Source: an uncultured Neomegalonema sp. (GTDB lineage Bacteria > Pseudomonadota > Alphaproteobacteria > Rhodobacterales > Rhodobacteraceae). From it: DNA of 6,591 nt. Of the stretch, positions 1 to 5,692 are shown piece by piece; the stretch's first letter is position 1, and each line of letters begins with the position of its first letter. The notes under the pieces were generated by a model, which was not told the origin of the DNA, did no database searches, and was given only the letters and a program-made list of their open reading frames with translations. Where the stretch lies: contig CALFWP010000157.1 in assembly GCA_937927905.1 (NCBI GenBank), positions 1 through 6,591 on the forward strand, given 5' to 3'. The position numbers and the translations under genes were made by a program.

Positions 1-249
1 TGGGTGGACACCTGGAAAACCAATTACGAAGGACACGTGAAAATAAGCCGAGACCTGTCAGGAAAAAAAAGAAACGAACCCGGAACCAACTTCGTTGGAA
101 AATTGATTTATATTATGAGTATTGATTTTGATATAAAGAGCTCCTCTAGATTCAGGCGAACATATTCTATTCTGTAGTTATGTATACATGTGGGATGTAG
201 TAGATTCTTTACTGTGAACAATGTTAAGAACTCTCGGTTCATAATGGGA

Positions 250-266
250 GCCCGTTTCCTACGGGC
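250..266. repeat. Small stem-loop beside the strong hairpin
   Basis: GCCCGT (250-255) and ACGGGC (261-266) form a perfect 6-bp stem with a 5-nt loop, nine bases before the 276-307 hairpin. The pair could be a tandem terminator or part of one structured RNA end. No T-run follows directly. Confidence 0.4.
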
Positions 267-275
267 CGAAATTTG

Positions 276-307
276 AGGCCCCGAGGATCTGCAAATCCTC
301 GGGGCCT
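276..307. terminator. Strong GC-rich hairpin, likely intrinsic terminator
   Basis: AGGCCCCGAGGAT (276-288) pairs perfectly over 13 bp with ATCCTCGGGGCCT (295-307) around the 6-nt loop CTGCAA. On the plus strand it is followed by TGCCTTTCC, on the minus strand by CAAATTT, so neither side has a strong T-run and the direction is not fixed. It could end a plus-strand transcript from left of the window, a minus-strand transcript containing the micro-ORF at 317-370, or both. It separates the AT-rich left edge from the sigma factor operon. Confidence 0.65.
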
Positions 308-316
308 TGCCTTTCC

Positions 317-370
317 TCACATCAGGTTGCCTTCCAGTTTATCAAATTTTTCCATGGCCGAGCCTTTCAT
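317..370 (-). CDS. Candidate 17-residue micro-ORF with a strong ribosome binding site
   Basis: The minus strand reads MKGSAMEKFDKLEGNLM and then TGA. An AGGAG (minus strand, positions 383-379) lies 8 nt before the ATG at 370-368, one of the best ribosome binding sites in the window. The stop is 9 nt before the 13-bp hairpin at 307-276, so start signal, frame, stop and terminator are in gene-like order. Against it: it is very short, I recognise no homolog, and I see no clear promoter upstream on that strand. The frame is open further upstream, to 553, but that extension has no supporting start signal. It could be a small peptide, a leader, a decayed gene end, or chance. Confidence 0.22.
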   Translation of the reverse strand: MKGSAMEKFDKLEGNLM

Positions 371-482
371 ACTTTGCTCTCCTAAACCACGAGTGACGAT
401 GGCACGCAAGCACGGGGCGCATTTGCCGGAAGAATCCCGGCAGAGCAGGCGTGGTCTCGGGATCACAGAAGCGTGAGGCATG

Positions 483-508
483 CGAACTTTCCGCACTGCG
501 CATCCGTC
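483..508 (+). promoter_or_regulatory. Possible ECF-type (autoregulatory) promoter of the sigma factor operon
   Basis: CGAACTT at 483-489 followed by CGTC at 505-508 matches the general ECF pattern GGAAC-N16/17-CGTC in four of the five -35 bases, with 17 nt between GAAC and CGTC. ECF factors paired with an anti-sigma factor commonly transcribe their own operon, which makes the position credible. If real, transcription would begin near 515. That would make the GTG at 473 impossible as a start, and the ATG at 515 leaderless, or place the true start at 530, 539 or 554. The match is short and could be chance. Confidence 0.3.
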
Positions 509-514
509 TTGTTT

Positions 515-1108
515 ATGAAACCGGACAGAATGCGCCCCATGCGACAGAAACACATGCCCCTGAACGAAAGTCTGGAAGCTGTCTTCCGCAGCGAGCTTGA
601 CGGGCTGTACCGTATGGCCTTGAGGCTTCTCGGGTCACGGGAAGAAGCTGAGGATGCGGTGCAGGATGCCTATATCCGCGTTGCAGGGGCCTCATCGCGG
701 CAGGAAATGCCGAAACATCCGCGTGGGTGGATTTTCCGCGTGCTACGGAATTTGTGTATCGACCGTCTACGCACCCGCACATCCCGCCTGCGGGTAGTGA
801 CTGCCGAAAAGGATATCGAAACGCTTGCACAGCACCATGCCGATCCGCGTACGCCCGAAAGTGACCTGCTGAACACCGATGCACTGGACCGTGTGGCGCG
901 GGCACTGGATGCCATGCCCCGGGAATTGTCCGAAGTGCTGTCTCTCGTGGTCATAGAAAATCTGAGTTACCGCGAGGCGGCGGCGGTGACAGGGGTACCG
1001 CTGGGGACTGTACGGTCCCGCCTGAGCAGGGCGCGGGATATGCTGCGCTCGCTGGTTGAAAGCCCCGATCTGCCCCGTCTTTCCGGTATTTCAAAGGTGC
1101 GGTCATGA
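515..1108 (+). CDS. ECF-family RNA polymerase sigma factor (sigma-70 group 4)
   Basis: This cytoplasmic sigma factor recruits RNA polymerase to a small stress regulon. Counting from ATG 515 (197 residues), region 2 spans about 20-88, with the core-binding stretch EDAVQDAYIRV (46-56) and the -10-recognition helix around WIFRVLRNLCIDRLR (72-86). A linker follows, then region 4 (about 127-182) with the helix-turn-helix SYREAAAVTGVPLGTVRSRL (151-170). Regions 1 and 3 are absent, as in ECF factors. The start is uncertain: the frame opens at GTG 473 and has ATGs at 515, 530, 539 and 554, none with a good ribosome binding site. The family normally begins shortly before LEAVFRSELDGLYRMAL, and the possible promoter at 483-508 argues against 473. 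The stop overlaps the anti-sigma start (ATGA, 1105-1108), a sign of translational coupling. The ECF class is certain; the subgroup and signal are not. Confidence 0.95.
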   Translation: MKPDRMRPMRQKHMPLNESLEAVFRSELDGLYRMALRLLGSREEAEDAVQDAYIRVAGASSRQEMPKHPRGWIFRVLRNLCIDRLRTRTSRLRVVTAEKDIETLAQHHADPRTPESDLLNTDALDRVARALDAMPRELSEVLSLVVIENLSYREAAAVTGVPLGTVRSRLSRARDMLRSLVESPDLPRLSGISKVRS

Positions 1109-1887
1109 CCCGTTGTCCCCATATTGCCGACACGGCCCTTTGGCTGGACGGTGAAGCCGGCGAGCGCGCGGAAAACATTGCACGTCATGTGCTGCTCTGC
1201 CCCGTCTGCAAAGCCCATGCGGATACCATCCGGCGCTTTGATTTTGCCGCACGCGAAGCGGCGTCGCGTGTCAAGGCTCCCCCTGCTCTGGTTGAGCGGC
1301 TGAATGATCTGGATGCCGCTCAGCCTGTGCCGTCCCGTGCGCCGCTGACACGCCGGCGGATGTTCGGGGGGATAACCGCCGCCGCTTCGGTCGCAGCGGT
1401 CGGATCCGCCGCTCTGATTCACAGCACCGGAAGCAACGATCTGCCAATGGCAATTTTCGGCGATTTCGCAACCCATATTGCCGCCGACCGCAAACAGGAT
1501 GTCAGCACAACTGATGTAGAGGCCCTGGCGGATTGGTTCCGGCCCAAATTGCCCTTTACCCTGCCCCGCCTTACCTCACTGTCAGAATTTGATCTGATCG
1601 GCGGTCGGTTGTGCTGGTTTCTGGACCGGCGGATTGCGGTGTTCAACTTTGAACACGGCGGCAAAGCGCTGGGGCTGTATCTGGCTGAAGCCGACGGGCT
1701 GACCTGTCTGAACAAATCTCTGCCAGCAGCGGATAAAAACCCCGCGATTGTCTCACAGGATATGCTCAACGGGGCGTTCTGGCGCAATAAGGGGCTTGCA
1801 CACGCGCTTGCCGGTGAAGCGTCTGCTGATGTCATAAAAGAAGCCATCCGGATTTTACATCCCGTCACCGGCCTCCGGACCGGATAA
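1105..1887 (+). CDS. Membrane-anchored zinc-binding anti-sigma factor (ZAS type)
   Basis: This protein should hold the upstream sigma factor inactive at the inner membrane and release it on an envelope or redox signal. The N-terminal cytoplasmic domain carries the ZAS signature H28-x3-C32-x2-C35 within HVLLCPVC, the motif that binds zinc in ChrR/RsrA-like anti-sigma factors. A single hydrophobic segment lies at about 86-106, directly after LTRRRMF (81-87), which fits cytoplasmic positive charges and slightly resembles a twin-arginine motif. The remaining roughly 150 residues would be periplasmic. Their pattern (DVSTTDVEALADWFRPKLPF, then LIGGRLCWF) is what I recall from C-terminal domains of RsiW-like anti-sigma factors. 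At 260 residues the length is normal. Start ATG 1105 overlaps the sigma stop and needs no separate ribosome binding site. The stimulus cannot be read from the sequence. Confidence 0.9.
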   Translation: MTRCPHIADTALWLDGEAGERAENIARHVLLCPVCKAHADTIRRFDFAAREAASRVKAPPALVERLNDLDAAQPVPSRAPLTRRRMFGGITAAASVAAVGSAALIHSTGSNDLPMAIFGDFATHIAADRKQDVSTTDVEALADWFRPKLPFTLPRLTSLSEFDLIGGRLCWFLDRRIAVFNFEHGGKALGLYLAEADGLTCLNKSLPAADKNPAIVSQDMLNGAFWRNKGLAHALAGEASADVIKEAIRILHPVTGLRTG

Positions 1888-1908
1888 ACCGGTTTGTCGT
1901 TCAATCCG

Positions 1909-1922
1909 TTACTGCGCAGTAA
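1909..1922. promoter_or_regulatory. 14-bp perfect palindrome in the anti-sigma/moeA spacer
   Basis: TTACTGCGCAGTAA at 1909-1922 is fully self-complementary and sits in the 50-bp gap between the anti-sigma stop and the moeA start. An A-run and the moeA ribosome binding site (AAAGGA, ending at 1930) follow directly. As DNA it has the shape of a dimeric repressor operator; as RNA it could form only a short stem. It is not a plus-strand terminator because A, not T, follows. No regulator can be assigned. Confidence 0.4.
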
Positions 1923-1937
1923 AAAAAGGATATTCCG

Positions 1938-3215
1938 ATGACTGTTCATACAATGCGCCACACGTTTTCCGGACCGGATACCCCGAATGAAAACCGGATG
2001 TTCAGTGTGGCCGAAGCCCTGGAACTGGGTGTCGGAACGGCTGAAGTTATGGCAAAACTGCCAACCGAGAGCGTGGTGCTTGAAATGGCGGCCGGACGGA
2101 TACTGGCAGAACCGGTCAGCAATCATGAACCGCTCCCCCGTTACAGTGGTGCCGTAATGGACGGATTCGCCATAAGACGCGGTGACCTGGTCGGTCCCGG
2201 CCCCTGGGTTTTACGCGTAGACGGACATCTCAATGCCGGTCATAAGAAAAGCGAGCGTCCCGTATGCGGACCGGGCGGTGCATTATCCGTTAATACAGGT
2301 GCACAGATTTTCGGGACACTTGATGCCGTCGTGCCCCACGAACTGGCCGAAACCGACGGCAGGACCGTGACAATTTTCCAATGCCCTGCCCGCAACGCCA
2401 ATATCCGCTCACGCGGTCAGGACGCAAAGGTAGGGACCGGTCTGCTACCGGCGGGACGGGTACTGACCGCGCGGGATATCGCATTACTCGCCGGTATGGG
2501 CCGGGCGGAAATCACCGTACGCCAGAGGTTACGCGTTGCCTGTCTGTCCACAGGATCCGAACTGATCGAGGTCGGTATCAAGCCGGGACGCGGGCAAATT
2601 CATGATTCCAACCGGCCTATGATGAAGGCGTCCCTGAACCGTGAATGGATTACATATCTCGATCTCGGCGTTATCCGCGATGACATCCATGCCGTGAAAA
2701 ACGCCCTGCCCGTTGCGGCCGGTGTTGCGGATGTGATCATCGTCACCGGCGGCGCCTCCGGCGGGATACAGACCACAATGACAGCCGCGATGGAACAGCT
2801 TGGCGGTGATACGATCGTTCGTAATGTTGCCATGAAACCCGGCCGGCCGCTTATGATCACGACATTAAACGGGACATTATGCCTGTGCCTGCCCGGAAAC
2901 CCTGTTTCTGCAACGATTGTAATGGAAACGCTCGGCTGGGAAATTCTGCGCCGGCGCGCTTCGGTCAGTGGCTGCGTTGCACGGCACGAAAAAGGGATTG
3001 CCGGGTTTAAAATGACCGGACGACCGGGGCGGGCGGAATTTCCTTTGGCAAATATTATAGAGGCTCAAGCCGATGGAACCCCGGTGCTGGCACTGTCTCC
3101 AGGGGCTAATTCAGGCAATCTGCGCAGGTTGTCCGAAGCGGATGGTTTTATCCATATCAGTGCCGATCATGAGGATATCAGACACGGTACCCCTCTGACC
3201 TTCACGCGGCTTTAG
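1938..3215 (+). CDS. moeA: MoeA-type molybdopterin molybdotransferase
   Basis: MoeA inserts molybdate into adenylylated molybdopterin (made by MogA-type proteins) in the cytoplasm, the last common step of molybdenum cofactor synthesis. At 425 residues it is full length (E. coli 411). Family motifs run in order: PLPRYSGAVMDGFAIR (65-80; usual form PLPxFDNSAMDGYAVR), RGQD (159-162), STGSELIEVG (204-213) with GRGQIHDSN (217-225), VIRDD (245-249), TGGASGG (270-276), MKPGRP (299-304) and LPGNPVSATI (318-327). By motif alignment D75, D162, E208 and D248 correspond to E. coli D59, D142, E188 and D228. The position of E. coli D259 (GGVSVGEAD) is occupied by Thr279, which is unusual. The start is supported by AAAGGA 7 nt upstream. 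It lies 50 bp behind the anti-sigma gene and probably shares its transcript. Its 3' end overlaps the convergent gene by 14 bp. Family certain; full activity less so. Confidence 0.93.
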   Translation: MTVHTMRHTFSGPDTPNENRMFSVAEALELGVGTAEVMAKLPTESVVLEMAAGRILAEPVSNHEPLPRYSGAVMDGFAIRRGDLVGPGPWVLRVDGHLNAGHKKSERPVCGPGGALSVNTGAQIFGTLDAVVPHELAETDGRTVTIFQCPARNANIRSRGQDAKVGTGLLPAGRVLTARDIALLAGMGRAEITVRQRLRVACLSTGSELIEVGIKPGRGQIHDSNRPMMKASLNREWITYLDLGVIRDDIHAVKNALPVAAGVADVIIVTGGASGGIQTTMTAAMEQLGGDTIVRNVAMKPGRPLMITTLNGTLCLCLPGNPVSATIVMETLGWEILRRRASVSGCVARHEKGIAGFKMTGRPGRAEFPLANIIEAQADGTPVLALSPGANSGNLRRLSEADGFIHISADHEDIRHGTPLTFTRL

Positions 3216-4185
3216 CACTGCGCCGCAGAGCGGCTGCAGCGACTTTTTTCACCGAGGGTTCCGGCAATGCACGATAAGGCATCGGACGTGAGACCTCCAT
3301 CGCGGCAATACCGATACGCGCGGTCAGCGCACCGTTCATCAGGCCCTCACCGGCCTTACGGGAAATCTTGGCCACTGCACCGCCGCCCAGTACCGCCCCG
3401 AGCAAATCATCGCCAAGCGCAATGGCTCCGGTCGCAGCGAGGTGAAAGGCGACCTGTTTCATCAGACGCCACGAACCAAGCCAGCCCGCACGCCCGCCAT
3501 AGCTTTCGGCGACCTGCCGGACCATGCGCATATTGAGATAAAGCACTGCTGCCGCATCCAAAAGACCGCTTGGCAGCAAAGCCGTTGCCGCCGCCACCGA
3601 ACGGGCACCGGATTTAACCGCCTCCAGCGCCACTGCATCCCGTCCGCGCAGAGTTTCGCGCTCCAGCAGCGTCAGCAGCGCATCCGCATCCGGCGAATCT
3701 CCGGCCCGCTCATCTACCAGAAGGCGCGCACGTTCCATATCCGGCCTGTTACGGTACAGTGCATTCAACCCTGCCCTGACCGCATCGGCATCGCGGCGCG
3801 AAAGGCTGTTCCAGGCTGCCGCAGCCAGGTTGCGCAAACCGTCAATCCGGCGCAGGCGGGACAGACCGGCAATCTCCTGAATCGTAAAGATCAGCAAACC
3901 TGCCGCAACAATCCCCCCCAGAACCACTGCCGCCCATCCCAAAACCGCATAACGTGCAATCAGACCGAAAATAAACTCGTACGCTGCCACACTTGCACCT
4001 AGTGCAATCAAACCACTCAATGCGGCCCAGAACACTGCCCGCACACCAATGCGTTTACGCACGGACGGTTTCTGACCTCCGGAAACCGGCAAAAGCGGGT
4101 CTTCTTCGATAGGGGACGGTGGCGGAGCAGCCTGTAGCGCCGGATCATCCGCCCTGAATATACGCGGTTTTTTTCTTTCTGACAT
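3202..4185 (-). CDS. UPF0283 / YcjF-like inner membrane protein (TIGR01620, DUF697)
   Basis: This is an integral membrane protein of unknown biochemical role; in enterobacteria the relative ycjF follows the P-loop gene ycjX. Counting from ATG 4185 (327 residues), a charged, proline-rich N-terminal tail (1-47) precedes two membrane helices (about 49-68 and 79-101). A basic/amphipathic stretch follows (107-185), then the DUF697-like C-terminal domain (about 190-305) with SGARSVAAATALLPSGLLD, LYLNMRMVRQVAESYGGRAG and the small-residue-rich LLGAVLGGGA. The frame extends to an ATG at 4293, but that extra 36 residues are Cys/Arg-rich and unlike the family, whereas MSERKKPRIFR at 4185 is a typical YcjF-type start. 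No ycjX-like gene lies beside it: upstream is a divergent CPBP gene, downstream is convergent moeA, so it appears to be transcribed alone. The family is assigned from recall of its motifs. Confidence 0.85.
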   Translation of the reverse strand: MSERKKPRIFRADDPALQAAPPPSPIEEDPLLPVSGGQKPSVRKRIGVRAVFWAALSGLIALGASVAAYEFIFGLIARYAVLGWAAVVLGGIVAAGLLIFTIQEIAGLSRLRRIDGLRNLAAAAWNSLSRRDADAVRAGLNALYRNRPDMERARLLVDERAGDSPDADALLTLLERETLRGRDAVALEAVKSGARSVAAATALLPSGLLDAAAVLYLNMRMVRQVAESYGGRAGWLGSWRLMKQVAFHLAATGAIALGDDLLGAVLGGGAVAKISRKAGEGLMNGALTARIGIAAMEVSRPMPYRALPEPSVKKVAAAALRRSAKAA

Positions 4186-4362
4186 AAACTCACATATGCG
4201 ACGCAAACGGTATGAACACAAGACAGCCGGACCGCATGCCGCATTTTCGCCGGGACCAGTATTCGGGTTTCGGGTCTTTGCGGTATCAGGCACATGTCAC
4301 TGGTCACCTGCGAATATCAACCGCTCTTTTTTTTCACGGTTTTTTTCCGCCATCTGCACCTA

Positions 4363-4368
4363 TATAAT
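4363..4368 (+). promoter_or_regulatory. Possible -10 box of the CPBP gene promoter
   Basis: TATAAT at 4363-4368 is an exact consensus -10 hexamer 39 bp before the GTG at 4408, giving a plausible short leader. At 17-bp spacing the -35 position is TTTTTT (4340-4345), a poor match to TTGACA, so the promoter would rely on the -10 box or an activator. Two T-runs (4325-4334 and 4340-4346) lie just upstream. Confidence 0.4.
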
Positions 4369-4407
4369 CACCGGAAGTGACAGCATAAACTCCGGAGACA
4401 ACAGCTT

Positions 4408-5064
4408 GTGATCCAGACCGGTGACTCTCTTACGACCATAAGGCTTTGGATCGAATTCACTGCGCTTTACCTGTTCGCACCGCTCGCATTGTGGATTTTT
4501 CTGCCTTACGTCAGTCTGTTCGGCTCTATTGCAGCGGTTACAGTGATCGGTATTGTCCTGTTGCTGCGCACTCCGGGCTTCAAGCTGCGCGAATTGCTGG
4601 ATATCGGCAAATTAAAGGAGACATGGCCTCTGATCTTAGTGCTGTCCTTGCTGACTGCACTCTTTCTGTTTCCGTTATCCTATTACATTATGGGCGACCG
4701 CTTTATCCGCCTTTTGAAAGACAGTCCGTTATTTCTGGCAATTTTATGGGTATTGTATCCCTGGTTTTCCGTTTTAGGGCAGGAGATCATTTACAGACCG
4801 CTTTTTTTCAAAAGGTACGGGCACTTATTTCAGTCTGAAAATATTGCAATTTTAACAAATACATTTTGTTTTGCACTGGCCCACGCCTTTTATGAAAGGT
4901 GGGTGACTTTTATTTTAACTCTGGCAGGCGGGTATATGTTCGCCTGGATTTACGTTAAAACAAAATCATTTTCAGCGGTTTTTGTCATGCACTGGATCGC
5001 AGGGGGACTTATTTTCACCTCAGGATTAGGCTGGTATTTCTATCATGGCGCAATAGGCCAGTGA
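4408..5064 (+). CDS. CPBP (CAAX protease/bacteriocin-processing) family intramembrane protein
   Basis: This is a polytopic inner-membrane protein of the CPBP family, relatives of type II CAAX prenyl endopeptidases such as Rce1. It has hydrophobic segments at about 15-33, 38-53, 74-94, 107-123, 147-160, 165-183 and 188-206. Motif 1 reads GQEIIYRPLFFKRY (124-137), motif 2 FALAH (155-159) and motif 3 HWIAGG (195-200). In the standard motif 1, EExxxR, the first glutamate is Q125 here, and the Asn of HxxxN in motif 3 is G199. I recall a QE/HxxxG subfamily in alphaproteobacteria with a YFYHG-like tail, as here (210-214), so these changes may define a subgroup rather than decay. E126, H159 and H195 remain as potential catalytic or metal residues. 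Start GTG 4408 is supported by GGAG at 4394-4397, ten bases upstream. The gene is more AT-rich than moeA. No substrate can be named; many family members have no known peptide substrate. Confidence 0.85.
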   Translation: MIQTGDSLTTIRLWIEFTALYLFAPLALWIFLPYVSLFGSIAAVTVIGIVLLLRTPGFKLRELLDIGKLKETWPLILVLSLLTALFLFPLSYYIMGDRFIRLLKDSPLFLAILWVLYPWFSVLGQEIIYRPLFFKRYGHLFQSENIAILTNTFCFALAHAFYERWVTFILTLAGGYMFAWIYVKTKSFSAVFVMHWIAGGLIFTSGLGWYFYHGAIGQ

Positions 5065-5121
5065 TCGAAGTACGCTGCAAAATTGAAACCGGGATGTGTT
5101 TGCATTGCCCGCCGCTTCATA

Positions 5122-5138
5122 TACCGGAGATTACCGGA
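5122..5138 (+). repeat. Two TACCGGA direct repeats one helical turn apart
   Basis: TACCGGA occurs at 5122-5128 and 5132-5138, spaced exactly 10 bp, and ACCGGA recurs at 5151-5156. The 136-bp gap between the CPBP gene and the next CDS therefore carries three ACCGGA copies upstream of a good ribosome binding site. They could be half-sites for a regulator of the gene at 5201. CCGG is common in this window, so chance is not excluded. Confidence 0.3.
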
Positions 5139-5151
5139 CTGGAATATGTGA

Positions 5152-5174
5152 CCGGACATTGTAAGAATGTCCGG
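5152..5174. repeat. 9-bp perfect inverted repeat between the CPBP and small membrane protein genes
   Basis: CCGGACATT (5152-5160) and AATGTCCGG (5166-5174) are perfect complements around the loop GTAAG. No T-run follows on either strand, so it is a weak terminator candidate. It could instead be an operator or an mRNA 5' structure, 27 bp before the ATG at 5201. Its left arm is part of an 11-bp word, GACCGGACATT, that recurs at 5696-5706 on the other side of the gene. Confidence 0.5.
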
Positions 5175-5200
5175 ATTACACGACCCGGGAGCACCAGCCT

Positions 5201-5635
5201 ATGGAAATTATAAGATTCTTCTGGCGCGGGCTTCCCGCATATGTCTGGGTCGGAGTGGGTTATGCGATTGTCATCGCGGGCGCGCCGACGCATGACGGAA
5301 ATGTCCCGGCTCTCGAACGGTACCTCGCAGCGCCATTATTTCCCTTACCCTTATTGAACAACGGCAGCTTCATTGTAAGCTGGAATGCAATTTTTATATT
5401 TTCGGCCTTTATCTCTCTTTGGGTCGAGGTCGTGCGCGCGACATCCTTGCGCAACCGAGCAGGCAATGACTGGATGTCACTGGTTGCAACATTCTCGACA
5501 ATCCTGATTTTTGCAGGCTCAGAATCCTTTGGCACACTGGCCTTTATGGTGGTGCCGCTGGTGGGTTTCGGTGACTTGCTGCTCGACAGGCTGGTCGGAC
5601 AGGCTGTTGCAAAGCGCGATTTTGCAATCAATTGA
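5201..5635 (+). CDS. Small polytopic membrane protein of unknown function
   Basis: I cannot assign a function. The 144-residue product is strongly hydrophobic, with likely membrane segments at about 12-28, 58-78, 92-106 and 109-128. The loop between the first two contains a Pro-rich LAAPLFPLPLLNNGS (42-56). A charged connector, VVRATSLRNRAGNDW (77-91), precedes the third segment. The C-terminal tail GDLLLDRLVGQAVAKRDF (124-141) looks conserved; I recall similar tails in uncharacterised alphaproteobacterial proteins, without a name. Start ATG 5201 is supported by GGAG at 5188-5191, nine bases upstream. It follows the CPBP gene by 136 bp with an inverted repeat in the gap, so it may have its own promoter. 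Open frames on the opposite strand (5260-5631) lack a ribosome binding site and recognisable content. Confidence 0.75.
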   Translation: MEIIRFFWRGLPAYVWVGVGYAIVIAGAPTHDGNVPALERYLAAPLFPLPLLNNGSFIVSWNAIFIFSAFISLWVEVVRATSLRNRAGNDWMSLVATFSTILIFAGSESFGTLAFMVVPLVGFGDLLLDRLVGQAVAKRDFAIN

Positions 5636-5692
5636 CATTAGAGGCCTCGGGCAACATACGATCCTGGCATAGCAGTTGCTTTCTAATATACA

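Larger units (their letters stand above)
1..514. other. Gene-poor region upstream of the sigma factor gene
   Basis: No gene can be named here. Frame 1 is open from the window edge to a TAG at 175-177 (58 codons) and frame 3 to a TGA at 123-125 (a Lys/Arg-rich 40-residue tail). Either could be the end of a gene cut by the window, but neither resembles a family I know. Roughly 100-240 is visibly AT-rich compared with everything downstream. A small hairpin CCAAC-TTC-GTTGG lies at 86-98. Two adjacent stem-loops follow (250-266 and 276-307), then a possible minus-strand micro-ORF (317-370) and an ECF-like promoter match (483-508). Longer open frames across 273-553 on both strands overlap each other and the hairpin, and look like chance. 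Confidence 0.5.

Noticed and set aside
82..98. GGAACC at 82-87 with CGTT at 93-96 as an ECF promoter
   Set aside because: The spacer is only 5 nt instead of about 16-17, and the bases instead form a small CCAAC/GTTGG hairpin.
273..476. 67-codon plus-strand frame ahead of the sigma gene
   Set aside because: It starts inside the 276-307 hairpin region, lacks a ribosome binding site, and its product is low-information Arg/Pro/Ser-rich sequence.
317..553. 78-codon minus-strand frame with CxxC-like residues (GKCAPC)
   Set aside because: Its upstream half overlaps the sigma gene start and has no ribosome binding site or known motif. Only the last 17 codons have a convincing start signal and are listed separately.
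1419..2126. 235-codon minus-strand frame across the anti-sigma/moeA junction
   Set aside because: It lies opposite two well-supported genes in typical GC-codon shadow fashion and has no recognisable domain.
3442..4002. 186-codon plus-strand frame opposite the UPF0283 gene
   Set aside because: Gln/Arg/His-rich antisense composition, no motif, and fully covered by a recognisable minus-strand gene.
4325..4346. Two T-runs as an intrinsic terminator
   Set aside because: No stable GC-rich hairpin precedes either run on the plus strand, and no gene ends just upstream in that direction.
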